From Sycon ciliatum (Eukaryota; Porifera; Calcarea; Leucosolenida; Sycettidae): a stretch of DNA of 64,000 bases. The DNA is taken from contig NC_088654.1 of the NCBI RefSeq assembly GCF_964019385.1, forward strand, positions 25,913,228 to 25,977,227. Reading direction: 5' to 3'. Position 1 is the first letter of the stretch. Every line of letters begins with the position of its first letter. Positions 31,021 to 41,385 of the stretch are shown here, in pieces. The notes beneath the pieces are model-generated. The model did no database searches. It saw only the letters and a program-made list of their open reading frames with translations, and was not told the origin of the DNA. The position numbers and the translations under genes were made by a program.

Positions 31021-31737
31021 TAAAACTGTATAGCCAGCAATCGCGTGTCATGACGTACATTGAAAATCAACATATTTCTGCGAATCGACCTTTTTTTAAG
31101 CATCACTTTTCAACGAGGACGAAGCAAAGTCGACCGAACGAAGCCTAGAGGAAGAGAATCATCCCGTCCACTTCACCATTACGATACTGACATAGGTACG
31201 AGACGAAACAACTAAAAACTCCACAAGGAAACTGTACACCCACCGCCGCGCTGACTTTGGTCTGAGAATTTTCTATTGACCATCAAAATGTACGAGGAGC
31301 ACTCAAAAATCAGCTACAGACGTACCTTTGCCGCTCTCTACTCCTTTTCGCACAACAGTGGTCTGTTCACTTTCAAACCGGGAACAAGACATACTAGTGG
31401 TCCTTTTCAGCTGCTCCACGAGCGCAGGTAATGTTCACCAAGGGCCGCAGAGCAGCATCCATTCCGGGCAAACAGCTAAAATGCAAGTAAACCTGCGTGC
31501 TTGAGTACAGTCATGCAATACACAGTCAAATAATTTTAAATTCAGTGTTTCTGCTCCAAACAGCAGCTAACTTTGACTAGCTGCAAAGATTACAAAGGAT
31601 CAAACAACAAACATTTTAAACTCAGATACTGAGCCACGTTTCTTCAGAATTCCCAAACTCCATTGCAGCGTATTCCTTGCACTTGAAAACACCGCCATTC
31701 CGGCAACAGGCTCTCAGCTGCACCAAATAAATAACTT
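31021..31737. other. no gene seen
   Basis: No splice-bounded exon or repeat signature recognised between the segmental duplication and the PLE. Confidence 0.45.
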
Positions 31738-31772
31738 TGCCAATATTTCGCCCATTGGGCATCATCAGGGCA
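31738..31772 (-). ncRNA. minimal hammerhead ribozyme 3' of the PLE gene
   Basis: Stem I TGCC/GGCA, CTGATGA, stem II GCCC/GGGC after one unpaired T, GAAA, stem III AT/AT (self-complementary ATAT), ATT cleavage site. Same orientation as the PLE frame. Confidence 0.68.
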
Positions 31773-32215
31773 TTGAGGAAGGGGAGGCCAAATTACGAAA
31801 TATAAAGACGAATAATGCAGGCAGATGAATGTTCTAGAACTAACACATCATGGTGACACAATTGGCAAGGCCAGCAAACTAAACAATCATCACTTGTAAG
31901 GTGACCTAAACAAAACGAAAGATGAGAAAACTCACACATACACACAGACACAATTTGGCAAGAAAACTAACACTAACACTAACACTAAAGTTTACAATCA
32001 TCACCTGTAAGGTGACCTAAACAGAAGAAAGAAGACTAGTAAGACTATCACAGCACGTACAAGAACACTTTCAAGTGTGGGAATGCTAAAGGCGATCTAT
32101 GTATATGACAGCGGTGTATGTGCAAAGTATGTGTATGTGCTGTGTCAGGTGGTAAAGTCCAGTGGTAGTTCGAGGAGATGGGTGTCGATTCCAGTGACGA
32201 TCCGGTGACATCCAA

Positions 32216-33784
32216 TCAGTCAATTAGGCGCCAGCCGTCATCGCAATTGACTGCTGGTTTGCGCTTCCTTATCTCGATAGCTTCAAGCAGTTTCCTTGAT
32301 GGTAGCGAAGCCTCCCTGCCGAGAATCTTTGCCTGGTGGAAGGGCAGAAAGTTGGAAGACTTTAAAGATTCTCGATGCTGGGTACGATAGTGGAAGCCCC
32401 AGGGAGCCTTCGCTACCATCGCCCTTGCCTCTCGGTAGTGCTCAGCGAATCGGTCCCTCACCGGCCGCTCGGTCTCACCAACGTACAATTCCGCACACAA
32501 CGTGCAAGATATACAATAGACAACACCTTTGACTAAACACTGACTATCCACCATACTCGCATCACATGCACGACACTCCATTGGTCGACCTCTCCCTCTC
32601 TTCACCTCCGATCGCTGCTTCTCACGGGGACACACACGTACAGCACTCGACGATCGGACCAACATATCCTTCAAAGAAGGACCAGACACAAAGACAACAC
32701 GAACATGCGGACTGAACTTTCGAACACGTCGTGAGACACGAGCGGCAAGTGAGTCGTTGATGAAGGGCAGTTTGATGACTGACTTGAATTGGTTGTGTCT
32801 GCGCTTGCTGTCACGCTGCTGTTGTTGAGACGGGTGTGTATCTTGTCTCTTCCCCTTGGCTGCTCGTCGTGCTGCGTTTATCTCGGTGCGTGGATAGTCA
32901 TTTCTCTCGAGCAACTCTTCAATTATGGACATGCTCCTGTCTTCCGCTTCCGGTGTTGACGAGTTACGGATAGCTCGAGAGAATTGGTTCGTTGCAACAG
33001 CTCTTTTACACGACCAGGGGAGACATGATTCATAGGACAGGTGGACACCACTGTGGGAAGGCTTAACATAGAGCTCCCACTCTATGCTGTTTCCACGCAC
33101 AGACAGCGCTAGATCCAGGAAGTTCACTGACTGAGTTTCGTTGACCGAGTGTTCCATTGTGAATTTGATAGTAGTGTGCTGTCCGTTGAAGTGATCTAGA
33201 AGTGCTGTTAAACCTTTCCAGCCATGTCTCCACAGTAGTATGCAGTCGTCGATATATCGCTTGTAGAGATCTGGCTTCACTGTAGCTGTCGAGAGGGCCT
33301 TCTGTTCAAGCGCATCCATGAAGAGGATGGCCAGCGGAGGTGCCAGATGGTTCCCCATCGCAATTCCACGCTTCTGACGGTACTGTTTACTATTGAACTC
33401 GAAGTAGTTGTTTGACAGAACATACTGCAACATCAGCTGTACATCCGCAACCGTCAATCCAAGCATGTCGACATCATCTTTATGCTGCTCTAGCTTGGTA
33501 ATAGCGGCCGAAATGCTCTCATCTATAGGAATGTTCGAATAGAGGCCCACTACATCGAATGAGGCGATGATGCAGCCATCCGGGACCTGGCGATGCCTCT
33601 TGATGTCTTCAATGCAGGCTTCGGTGCTATCTAGATGAGCAGGTACGAACATAAGGAGCTGATTCAGTATCCTTTCAACAATCAACGAAAGGTTACTTGT
33701 AGGACTGTCGCAAGAACTGACCACGGGACGCAATGGCAATCCTGCCTTATGGTCTTTGGGGAGACCGTAAACCTGAAAATACTG
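32216..33784 (-). CDS. Penelope-like reverse transcriptase with GIY-YIG endonuclease, 5' partial
   Basis: Open for about 520 codons without interruption. RT motifs in order: YGLPKDHKAGLPLRP, ASFDVVGLYSNIP (catalytic D), KRGIAMGNHLAPPLAILFM, YKRYIDDCILLW (YIDD catalytic pair) and FLDLALSV. Near the C-terminus VVYCISCTLCAELYVGETE, with the GIY-YIG core YCISC...LYVGET and a following RDRFAEHY, gives the PLE endonuclease. It copies element RNA and cuts the target. The N-terminal part of RT is cut off; the first residues of the open frame upstream of 33784 belong to another repeat. This is a different PLE family from 26885-28641. Confidence 0.92.
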   Translation of the reverse strand, partial: QYFQVYGLPKDHKAGLPLRPVVSSCDSPTSNLSLIVERILNQLLMFVPAHLDSTEACIEDIKRHRQVPDGCIIASFDVVGLYSNIPIDESISAAITKLEQHKDDVDMLGLTVADVQLMLQYVLSNNYFEFNSKQYRQKRGIAMGNHLAPPLAILFMDALEQKALSTATVKPDLYKRYIDDCILLWRHGWKGLTALLDHFNGQHTTIKFTMEHSVNETQSVNFLDLALSVRGNSIEWELYVKPSHSGVHLSYESCLPWSCKRAVATNQFSRAIRNSSTPEAEDRSMSIIEELLERNDYPRTEINAARRAAKGKRQDTHPSQQQQRDSKRRHNQFKSVIKLPFINDSLAARVSRRVRKFSPHVRVVFVSGPSLKDMLVRSSSAVRVCPREKQRSEVKRGRGRPMECRACDASMVDSQCLVKGVVYCISCTLCAELYVGETERPVRDRFAEHYREARAMVAKAPWGFHYRTQHRESLKSSNFLPFHQAKILGREASLPSRKLLEAIEIRKRKPAVNCDDGWRLID

Positions 33785-33796
33785 AGCCAGTAATAA

Positions 33797-34275
33797 AAAA
33801 AGAGAAGAAACACATGAGAACGAGTTATGCAGCAACTATCCACGACTGTAACAAGATGATAAACGGTCAGAAAGTGCGATAATATGGCACAAAACTGACA
33901 GGCTACTGAGACATTCAGCGACCCGAGACCTAGCTCTAACACATCTCCAGTGCGCAAACCAACAGCCTTCCAACTTGGAAGGTTCATGGTTACGTAGGAC
34001 CGAAGAGGGGAAGGTGAGCGCAGCGAAAATGTGCACAAGCTAAGTCCCGCGGCAACAAAGAATGCCGACTGTTACAGGACGATGACGAGACCAGTTAATA
34101 ACATGACAATGCGGTCTAACTACACTGTGTTAGAGCTAGGTCTCGAGTCGCTGAATGTCTCAGTAGCCTGTCAGTTTTGTGCCATATTATCGCACTTTCC
34201 GACCGTTTATCATCTTGTTACAGTCGTGGATAGTTGCTGCATAACTCGTTCTCATGTGTTTCTTCTCTTTTTTAC
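33797..34275. mobile_element. inverted-repeat element, about 150 bp arms
   Basis: 33797-33945 is inverted relative to 34122-34275 (CATGAGAACGAGTTATGCAG / CTGCATAACTCGTTCTCATG). The inner part, TGCGCAAACCAACAGCCTT, is related to 35570-35600. Confidence 0.8.
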
Positions 34276-34810
34276 AAACATTTTATTCAGTTTTTTTTCG
34301 GCAGAACTACGCCAGAAGGCTTTTCCTTGTGCTTGGCCCAGGCCTAAAACCACACCTCCGAGGAGTACAAAAATTACAACTCCCAGATATCCTCGATTGC
34401 TGGCAAGTGAAGAAGTGGTGAGCATCTTTGGGAAAGGGCTAATGCTCAGTGCTGCCACATACATAATCATTGCACATGTACAATAAATAGAGCTGAGTCG
34501 GGTAGCATTCTCTTCGGGTATCTGGTTCGGGTAGCTTTCCACGGGTAGCACGGGCACCCGATCAGGTAATGGTTCCATTGCAACACCACAATGCACCCAT
34601 TCCCTTCCATACTGGGTAGACGTGCGGAGTACGACATGAATTTGTGCACGTGCACTGTACATGATGTCACCTGCGACTTCGGGTTTTCTGGTGCTATTCT
34701 GTACCCGTCTACCCGAGGTCGTCACGGGTAGCATGGGTACCCGACTACCCGAGGTCGTCACGGGTAGCATGGGTACCCGACTGACCGTGCACACCACTAC
34801 TAAACAATAA
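34276..34810. repeat. 35 bp repeat block, GGGTACCCGACTACCCGAG
   Basis: At 34716-34787 the unit CACGGGTAGCATGGGTACCC plus GACTACCCGAGGT is repeated. Weaker CGGGTA/TACCCG motifs start at 34500. No gene. Confidence 0.6.
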
Positions 34811-35001
34811 TGTACAGTGAAACAGCTGTCTAAGACCACCTCTCAAGGGACCTTAAAAATGTGGTCTCTGTTGCCAGGTGGTCTCTTTATTCAGGGTCAT
34901 TTGACTGGAAATAGCATCCCTTGGTCCTGGTTTCAGTGGTCTTTTGGGACAGGTGGTCGCCTTATCCGAGTGGTCGCCGTGACAGGTTCTACTGTACATG
35001 T
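34811..35001. mobile_element. pogo-like MITE
   Basis: TACAGTGAAACAGCTGTCTAAG and the inverted end TGACAGGTTCTACTGTA, with GGTGGTC-rich subterminal repeats. TA at both edges. Confidence 0.7.
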
Positions 35002-35097
35002 ACATGTAGTGCGAGGAGTCAGGTACACTTGTCACTTGGCACTTGTCACTTGTCACTTGTCATGATGCCGTTTCTTTCTGTGCATGTATACACTAAC

Positions 35098-35262
35098 CTT
35101 TACACGTTGGCACTGAACTGAGATGGCCGTTAACCATACACCTTGGCTGTGCTTCACGAAGCTCGAAACCCGCAGAGCATGTGTACTGCGCTGATCGAGG
35201 GTAAGGCACCCTGTCCTGTTGCCTTGCTCCATTCTCAATTAATGGCACGGAGCAGGTGATGC
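35098..35262 (-). CDS. CCP/sushi domain exon
   Basis: 165 bp with acceptor TGTGCAG and donor GTTAGT, phase 1 to phase 1. It reads ITCSVPLIENGARQQ, SAQYTCSAGFELREA, PRCMVNGHL and SVPTCK. Four cysteines, Y-x-C-x-x-G-F and PTC identify a CCP module. It has no stop and fits in frame with the CCP exons before (40116) and after (29557). Confidence 0.85.
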
Positions 35263-35643
35263 CTGCACATATCGGAAGGACACATATTCCGTGAGTATAA
35301 AAAAGCAGACATGTTTACCAAGCCCTTAGCAGACACATTTTTACCAAGCCCTTAGCAACACTTTATATCATGTTTCCCATGAAGAAGAAGACAGTTATAT
35401 TGCCCACAATCGAAAGTGAGCCAATATTATTATAAATTGGAATGAAGAGGGAACATATTGGTGTGAGCCACGAGCTACTGTCCAGAACTTCAACTGGATG
35501 ATATTGCAGTCAGAAAGTGCCAGAGTGCCGAGACATTTGACGACTATGCATCTAGCGCCAAACACATTTCTGATGTGCAAACCAACAGCTTTCTAACCGG
35601 GAAGCAAGACTGGTGGGAGCATTTTTGGTAGGTCCGGCCATAC

Positions 35644-35836
35644 CCTAGCCTTTCATACAGTTTGTGTATGATATGTAGGGTAGTCACATGACTTTCATAC
35701 AGTTTGTGTATGATATGTAGCGGGGTATACACATGACTTTCATACAGTTTGTGTATGATATGTAGCGGGGTATACACATGCCTTTCATACAGTTTGTGTA
35801 TGATATGTAGCGGGGTATACACATGACTTTCATACT
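35644..35836. repeat. 46 bp satellite, block 1
   Basis: The unit ACTTTCATACAGTTTGTGTA plus TGATATGTAGCGGGGTATACACATG is repeated four times, continuing at 36300 and 37500. Confidence 0.95.
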
Positions 35837-36299
35837 TTACCGCAGGCAGTTTTTAAGCTTGGTTACCATGCACAAATTTATTTTCAAGTATCGATGTTGC
35901 CTAGCTTCATTCCATTTCAATATCACGCAGAGTGCGAGACGCCCTAACAAAATTGTTCTCCCTAAAGCAAAGACCACATCAAAATCGTTGTTTCTCTTCC
36001 AAACCTCCCTCTTATGGAACTGCCTCCCACCAAGACTAACTGCAGAACCATCCATTATTGTTTTCAAGAATGAGCTTCGCAAACTCACTTGCAAACATAG
36101 TGCTTCGCTCTCCGGTATGCCTACGCCATGTACATAACCCCCCCCCCCCCCCCCCCCCCGTGTGCTCCCCAACGCATTCACGTTGCACAACTTTTCACTA
36201 CTTTCACTTTAGCTCATACGTGTACATGTACATCCTTCAAAGCGGTGAACCCCTTGATAGGCGACAAGCCTCTGGGTCATCCTAATAAAGATATTATAT
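35837..36299 (+). mobile_element. 5'-truncated LINE inserted in the satellite
   Basis: A 3' LINE coding end (LLWNCLPPRLTAEPSIIVFKN and then ELRKLTC) up to 36137, a C homopolymer at 36139-36160, then a tail with the hairpin GATAGGCGACAAGCCT and AATAAAG plus ATT repeats. The satellite resumes at 36300 with ATACAG. Confidence 0.8.
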
Positions 36300-36560
36300 T
36301 ATTATACAGTTTGTGTATGATATGTAGCGGGGTATACACATGACTTTCATACACTGTTTGTGTATAATATGTAGCGGGGTATACACATGCCTTTCATACA
36401 GTTTGTGTATGATATGTAGCGGGGTATACACATGACTTTCATACAGTTTGTGTATGATATGTAGCGGGGTATACACATGACTTTCATACAGTTTGTGTAT
36501 GATACGTAGCGGGGTATACACATGACTTTCATACAGTTTGTGTATGATATGTAGCGGGGT
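36300..36560. repeat. 46 bp satellite, block 2
   Basis: About five and a half units, including one variant ATACACTGTTTGTGTATAAT. Confidence 0.95.
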
Positions 36561-36824
36561 TTATACCTCACTCCATATACACCCACACTCATATACCAGA
36601 TCTCCCATGAAGTTAATAAATTTCCATATACACTGTTCAATATACACCACTAAGGAGGTATATACACCACTGAGGAAAACCATCGGAAAAAACCCACTGA
36701 GGAGCTTTCTTTCTCTGAAAAGGAGTGTATATAGCTTTCTTTCTCTAACGCTATATTCACTCCTTTTTAGGGAAAGAAAGCTATATTCACTCCTTTTTGC
36801 TCTTGAGCTTGCGCATGGAGAGGT

Positions 36825-37503
36825 ATAAATATATTATAACAAGGGACCTCGTGTATATCGAGAAATATTGACCAGTTATAAAAACCTCGGCTTCGCCTCG
36901 GTTTTTATACTGGTCTATATTTCTCGTTATCACTCTTCTATATCGACCTCCACTAATTCTCATGATCCTTGACTGGTCCTATATTACCCATATCGCCGCA
37001 ATATCGACCGCTTATATCGACCGCTTGTATCGACCACTTAGGCATTGTAATCTTTCGACTTTGGAAGGACTTAGAATTTTTCTCTCCACTTCAAAAAGAA
37101 AAATTGAAAGAAAGAAGACAAAGGAAGAGAACAAGCAGGATTCGAACTCACAACAGTATGGATCTCAAGCAACCCCTTATACCACCCAGCCACTGTGCTG
37201 CAGATGCTGAACTCTGTTGTTCTTACAGTCTTGTACCCAAAATAAAGCAACATCCTATGTACACTATAGTACAAATGCTATACTAAAAAGGTTAAAATAG
37301 CTCCTAAAGGTTCAAATTTTGGGGTTATGGCAAAGGAATCGTGATAAATAGGATATTGACCTCGACTTCGGTCTATATGGGAAATATAGGCCTCGTAAAA
37401 GACCTCGGCGGACCTCGGTCTTTTACTCGGCCTATATTTCCCATATAGACCTCGTCTTGGTCAATATCCTATACATATACACTCGGTCCCTTGTTATAAT
37501 ATA
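36825..37503. mobile_element. TIR element with ATATTATAACAAGGGACC ends
   Basis: Left ATATTATAACAAGGGACC and right GGTCCCTTGTTATAATAT are inverted. Inside, hairpins TTTTTATA/CCTCGG and AGACCTCGGCGGACCTCGGT occur. It carries a tRNA-like stretch at 37130-37200 (minus). Inserted in or next to the satellite. Confidence 0.7.
37130..37202 (-). repeat. tRNA-like sequence inside the TIR element
   Basis: Minus strand: GTGGCTGGGTGGTATAAGG (A box) and GTGAGTTCGAATCCTGC (B box) spaced as in a tRNA; the stems are poor. Confidence 0.4.
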
Positions 37504-37730
37504 TACATACACATGACTTTCATACAGTTTGTGTATGATATGTAGCGGGGTAGTCACATGACTTTCATACAGTTTGTGTATGATATCAAGAGTACATAAC
37601 CATGTACTCTTGATGATATGTAGCGGGGTAGTCACATGACTTTCATACAGTTTGTGTATGATATGTAGCGGGGTATACACATGACTTTCATACAGTTTGT
37701 GTATGATATGTAGCGGGGTATACACATGAC
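37504..37730. repeat. 46 bp satellite, block 3
   Basis: About five units with GTAGTCACATGACTTTCATA variants. The 26 bp palindrome at 37587 interrupts one unit. Confidence 0.95.
37587..37612. mobile_element. 26 bp palindromic miniature element
   Basis: CAAGAGTACAT, four bases AACC, ATGTACTCTTG. Flanked by ATGATAT on both sides (37580-37586, 37613-37619), where the other satellite units have it once. Confidence 0.85.
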
Positions 37731-37873
37731 CTCCTCAGCAGTAAACACACGTGTTGGTAGCCAACAAGTTGGTCCTGCCATGGCCTGACCAACCGGACTG
37801 GTTCCACCCGGCCTGGCCGAAGGTGCATTGTTGAGGGACGAACTGACAGCGCTGCGTGCTCAGAGCAGTGTGG

Positions 37874-37996
37874 GAGTAGTATTTGAGAGACACGCGTATT
37901 GATTGTGACTGGTTGAGTAGTATTTGAGAGACACGCGTATTGATTGTGACTGGTTGAGTAGTATTTGAGAGACACGCGTATTGATTGTGACAGGTT
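37874..37996. repeat. 41 bp tandem repeat x 3
   Basis: The unit begins GAGTAGTATTTGAGAGACAC with a GCGTATTGATTGTGACTGGTT tail; starts at 37874, 37915 and 37956. Confidence 0.95.
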
Positions 37997-37999
37997 GAA

Positions 38000-38740
38000 T
38001 GTAATCACATGTTACGATTTGCTGAACTTTCCGTTTGATCTTCGCTCCGCAGCGCTATAGTATTTCTCTTCTTCCGTTAGTTCTTTCTCTTCTGTCTGTC
38101 AGCGTTTACTGTCACCCCGTCACGGCTGAGTGCAAGCACCTCCTGCCAGATACATCTACATTGCCCTACTTGATAATTTTTTGTTCTCTCAAACTTATTT
38201 CTACGTTGCGTTCGAACTGTTTTTGAGCGAGAGAGCTCTAAAGCTCACGGCCCTATGCTTTACTTTTTTGCCTAGCTCATCATGAATGTTATTCGAACTG
38301 ATGGAAACGTTTTTGCAATACATGTACAATGATGTTAGCCGATAAAGTAACGTCTTTTGCATAGCGGCATAGATTGCATAGGTGACGGCCCTATGCCTAC
38401 GGACCGCAGTCACCGCATACCGAACAGGTTCGGGCATGATCACATGTTTTCTCATGCCGACTGGATGCCTGTTCAGCACTGTCTCTTGCTGTCGACAAAT
38501 CTTTTCACGAAGTCGGCGAGTCTCCAAACGACGGGATATTTCCTCCGTTTGTTCTTATTGCCGGCATAGCCTTTCGCAAGCATGGCGACTCTCGAGGCGG
38601 CGGGACCACTCTTCTCCCATCTTCTACTCTCTGTGTAGGCACTCCTGCCAACGTTATCTGCTCAGAGCTTCAACACTGTCACCCCTGTCATTTTTCTCTT
38701 CCTCATAATAATAATAATAATAATAATACGTGTACATCTT
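38000..38740. repeat. interspersed repeat fragments, no gene
   Basis: GAGAGCTCTAAAGCTC and the CCCTATGC stretch (38229-38260) recur at 42230 and 50846. AAGTAACGTCTTTTGCATAG at 38345 recurs at 43150 and 51553. AAT repeat at 38706-38728. Confidence 0.5.
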
Positions 38741-38744
38741 TTAA

Positions 38745-39165
38745 AAATTCAAAGGATCAGTCGGGAAAGTGAACTGCCTGAAAGAGAAAAAAATCCAGAC
38801 CCACCGGGACTCTATCCCGGGATCTTGCTTGTCATAAGCGATGCTCTATCCACTGAGCTATGGGACCAGGCTGAACTTAGAAGGCGCTGACAAGTTTTTC
38901 ATTCCAAAGGCAGCTCACAACACGTGCCACACATACTGATTGCACTTGGGTCTTTGTTCCCTCCCCCAGGGGACCAACCACAGTCAGTTTCTGGAAACTA
39001 CCAGAGGTGAAAGAAAGTGATTGATTTTGAAAGGATTGGGAGAACTTCAAATTCAAAGGATCAGTCAGGGAAGTGGACACTGCCTGAAAGAGAAAAAATC
39101 CAGACCCACCAGGACTCGAACCCGGGGCCATGCTTGTCATGAGCAATGCTCTATCCACTGAACTT
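38745..39165. mobile_element. tRNA-like SINE pair, second locus
   Basis: Same family as 12918-13365. Minus-strand tRNA-like bodies at 38805-38880 and 39105-39165 (A box TAGCTCAGTGGATAGAGC, B box GGTTCGAGTCC). Neither anticodon arm is canonical. Confidence 0.65.
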
Positions 39166-39750
39166 GTCAACACACAATTCGCCAAGTATCGCCGAAGTCG
39201 CACCAACCTCTTCTTTACATTATTTTCACAGCTTTCGCATTGTTGTTTGCATGGTTCTATTTCGGTATTTCCCTAATACTAGCTGGCTTGCATCTTTAGT
39301 ACTACTGGTGTTATATACATGGAGGGACTCATTTACTTTCAATCTTTTGCATATCAATTTTGCTACACAAACTCAAACTTGAATAGCGATTCGAAAATGT
39401 TGCATAGCAGTTTTCTTCAACACTTGACAACATTGTCCTTCTGCAGAGCTGATCAGAGTGCAAGCTCAGACCACAAGTACACTGTAACACCTTGGTTGCA
39501 AACCTAGCCTGGTGCCAGGATGCATAGCTCAACACTTTCGAAGCTTCGTGCATCTATTTCATCCCTAAGGGACACACCTGGCATGTACACTGTGCTTCAA
39601 AGGGTACAGTGAAATATCAACATGCATCGCAGTTTTCTGCAACACATTTCTGAAGAATTGCGTAGCAAACTGCAATGCGATTCCGGTTAAGTTATTCCCT
39701 GTACAAGGAGGGGTTGCTGCACTTCTTCGGGATATAGTGATTGTATCGGT
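39166..39750. other. no gene seen
   Basis: No exon or repeat recognised, apart from a GTTTTCTTCAACACTT / GTTTTCTGCAACACAT similarity at 39410 and 39632. Confidence 0.4.
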
Positions 39751-39773
39751 TGCTGGCCAATAGCAGTGATATA

Positions 39774-39913
39774 AAGCCCGATTCATACTTCATGTCGCGT
39801 ACGGGAAACGCGTTGCGTCGCGAAAAAGTTGATCTGAGCTCAACTATTTCGCGTACGGGAAACCCGTCGCGCGATGGGTTTCCCGTACGCGAGATGAAGA
39901 ATGAATCGGGCTT
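39774..39913. mobile_element. 140 bp MITE with AAGCCCGATTCAT ends
   Basis: AAGCCCGATTCAT / ATGAATCGGGCTT inverted ends, inner GCGTACGGGAAACGCG and GGGTTTCCCGTACGCG inverted. Copy A (29108) lacks it. Confidence 0.85.
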
Positions 39914-39925
39914 AATACAACTGAT

Positions 39926-39993
39926 GAGAATTATTATTTTTATTATTATTTATTCTTCTTTTACTAGGGAATTCCCAACAGGCGTCAGCGCCT
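39926..39993 (-). mobile_element. very short LINE or SINE 3' tail insertion
   Basis: GAGAAT precedes and ends the insertion. On the minus strand it is a GGCGCTGACGCC hairpin, GTTGGGAATTCCC, then AT-rich ATA repeats, like a 5'-truncated retroelement tail. Absent from copy A. Confidence 0.65.
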
Positions 39994-40115
39994 TTGAGAA
40001 TCACAAGAAAGCACAAGACACAAGAAAGCACTGTGGAACACCCTTTGAAAATACCTCCTTTCTATGACGTGTGTACACTTGGAATGGCTGCAGATAGACG
40101 CAGGCGTGTACTTAC

Positions 40116-40286
40116 GCTGACAAGTAGGAATGGAATTGAACTTCCCAGAAGTTTCGCAGACTGGCGTTGCGTCTCCAACAAGTTTGAACCCCATTTCACA
40201 TGAATAGCGAACAGATTGTGAGATGGAAACATGGGCTTTCTCTTTCCTTCCATTCGGGATATTTGGTACTGTGCAGGATGTGATGG
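40116..40286 (-). CDS. CCP/sushi domain exon
   Basis: 171 bp, acceptor TGTTCAG, donor GTAAGT, phase 1 to phase 1. It reads SCTVPNIPNGRKEK, QSVRYSCEMGFKLVG, ATPVCETSGKF and IPTCQ, a complete CCP module. It is the paralogue of the exon at 29557, with the same length and splice signals and only scattered residue changes, so the two arose by duplication of one exon with its flanks. Both remain open, which argues that both are used. Confidence 0.88.
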
Positions 40287-40595
40287 CTGAACATGGGAGA
40301 GAAAGAGAATAGACAGAGTTAGCGATGCACATGATGTGACCTTCTTGCTGTTAGCACCACTGCATTAGTCCAGAAGTCGCGCAATGACTTCCTTGATTAT
40401 TTGGTCAGGGCAGGGTGCAATTCCAAATGAACAGTGGAAAGCTGTATACTCCTGGGGGATATGATCTCCTGGAAGACCTGTCCAGACACCACCAACTCCA
40501 AAGCCAACATTCTGTGTTCTTGCCAGTTTGACTTGTCATAATTTGCACCCACCAGCTGAGCATGGCTAGCTAGCCAGTGAAGACAAACAATTGTC

Positions 40596-41385
40596 CTTGC
40601 TTGCTGCTGACAAGACTCAGCTGGCAGAATTCTAGAAAGTCGCAGCGCCCAGATGACAATAAGCGTTCTCAAAGCGCTCAATAAAACACTTATTACGCAA
40701 CAGGTCTGTGTTCTACGTCCACCTACACTATTGCACTCATCTGTTCAATAATAAGAGCCACCTTCCAACATGACAACTTCCTTTTGCAGAAGAGCCTTTG
40801 CTGGCAAAGAATTCAATGATTTGCTGGTTTTAACCATTATTTTCGCTTTAGTCATTATTTTGTCAAGTAGAGAGCTGGTGTTCAAGTCAATTTCTGTAAA
40901 GAGCAAATAGGGACCTTTCCCACCACGCGTACGGATACGAAATGAATGCTGATTCGTCACCTGGGTTCGAGGATTCGTCAGAGTCCCTGCAGAGAGCTCG
41001 TTTTCACGAATGGAAGCCTCTTCATTCGTGGCGTCGTGGCGCGCTCCGAATCCGTCAGGTACACATTTATTTGGCCAGGTACACATTTTTCCCTTGATTT
41101 CATGATCCATGCACGTGTGCGTGTTTTGGCTCCAGATTTCTACGCGGAGATGGGGTTCTCTACGTTGTGGCACACGCAGAGAAAATGCGTACGGATTTGC
41201 TGGGTATCGATCAACTGCATGCAGAAAACTGCCAAATATGGAAGGGGAAATTCCCAGTACACATTCCACGTGACTTCTCTAGGTGAAACGTAGAGCAGAA
41301 CAGCATTTCTTTACGTTACGGGAAAGCGAAGAAAGTTCGCGTGATTCTTTGCGTCGCGTTCCCAAAACGTAGAGCAGAACCTCCC
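40596..41385. other. no gene recognised
   Basis: Two overlapping opposite frames at 40745-41293 lack motifs. ACGTAGAGCAGAACC is repeated at 41287 and 41369. Confidence 0.4.

Larger units (their letters stand above)
31738..33784 (-). mobile_element. Penelope-like element 2, 5'-truncated
   Basis: The RT-GIY-YIG frame (32216-33784) is followed on its 3' side by about 450 bp of UTR that ends in a small hammerhead at 31738-31772. The 5' end abuts an inverted-repeat element at 33797. Confidence 0.8.
39750..40595. repeat. segmental duplication copy B (matches 29085-31020)
   Basis: The less interrupted copy. Two short insertions (39774-39913 and about 39926-39993) are missing from copy A. Confidence 0.85.

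Noticed and set aside
31321..31420. Possible exon near 31.3-31.4 kb
   Set aside because: No acceptor/donor pair with an open frame between them could be supported.
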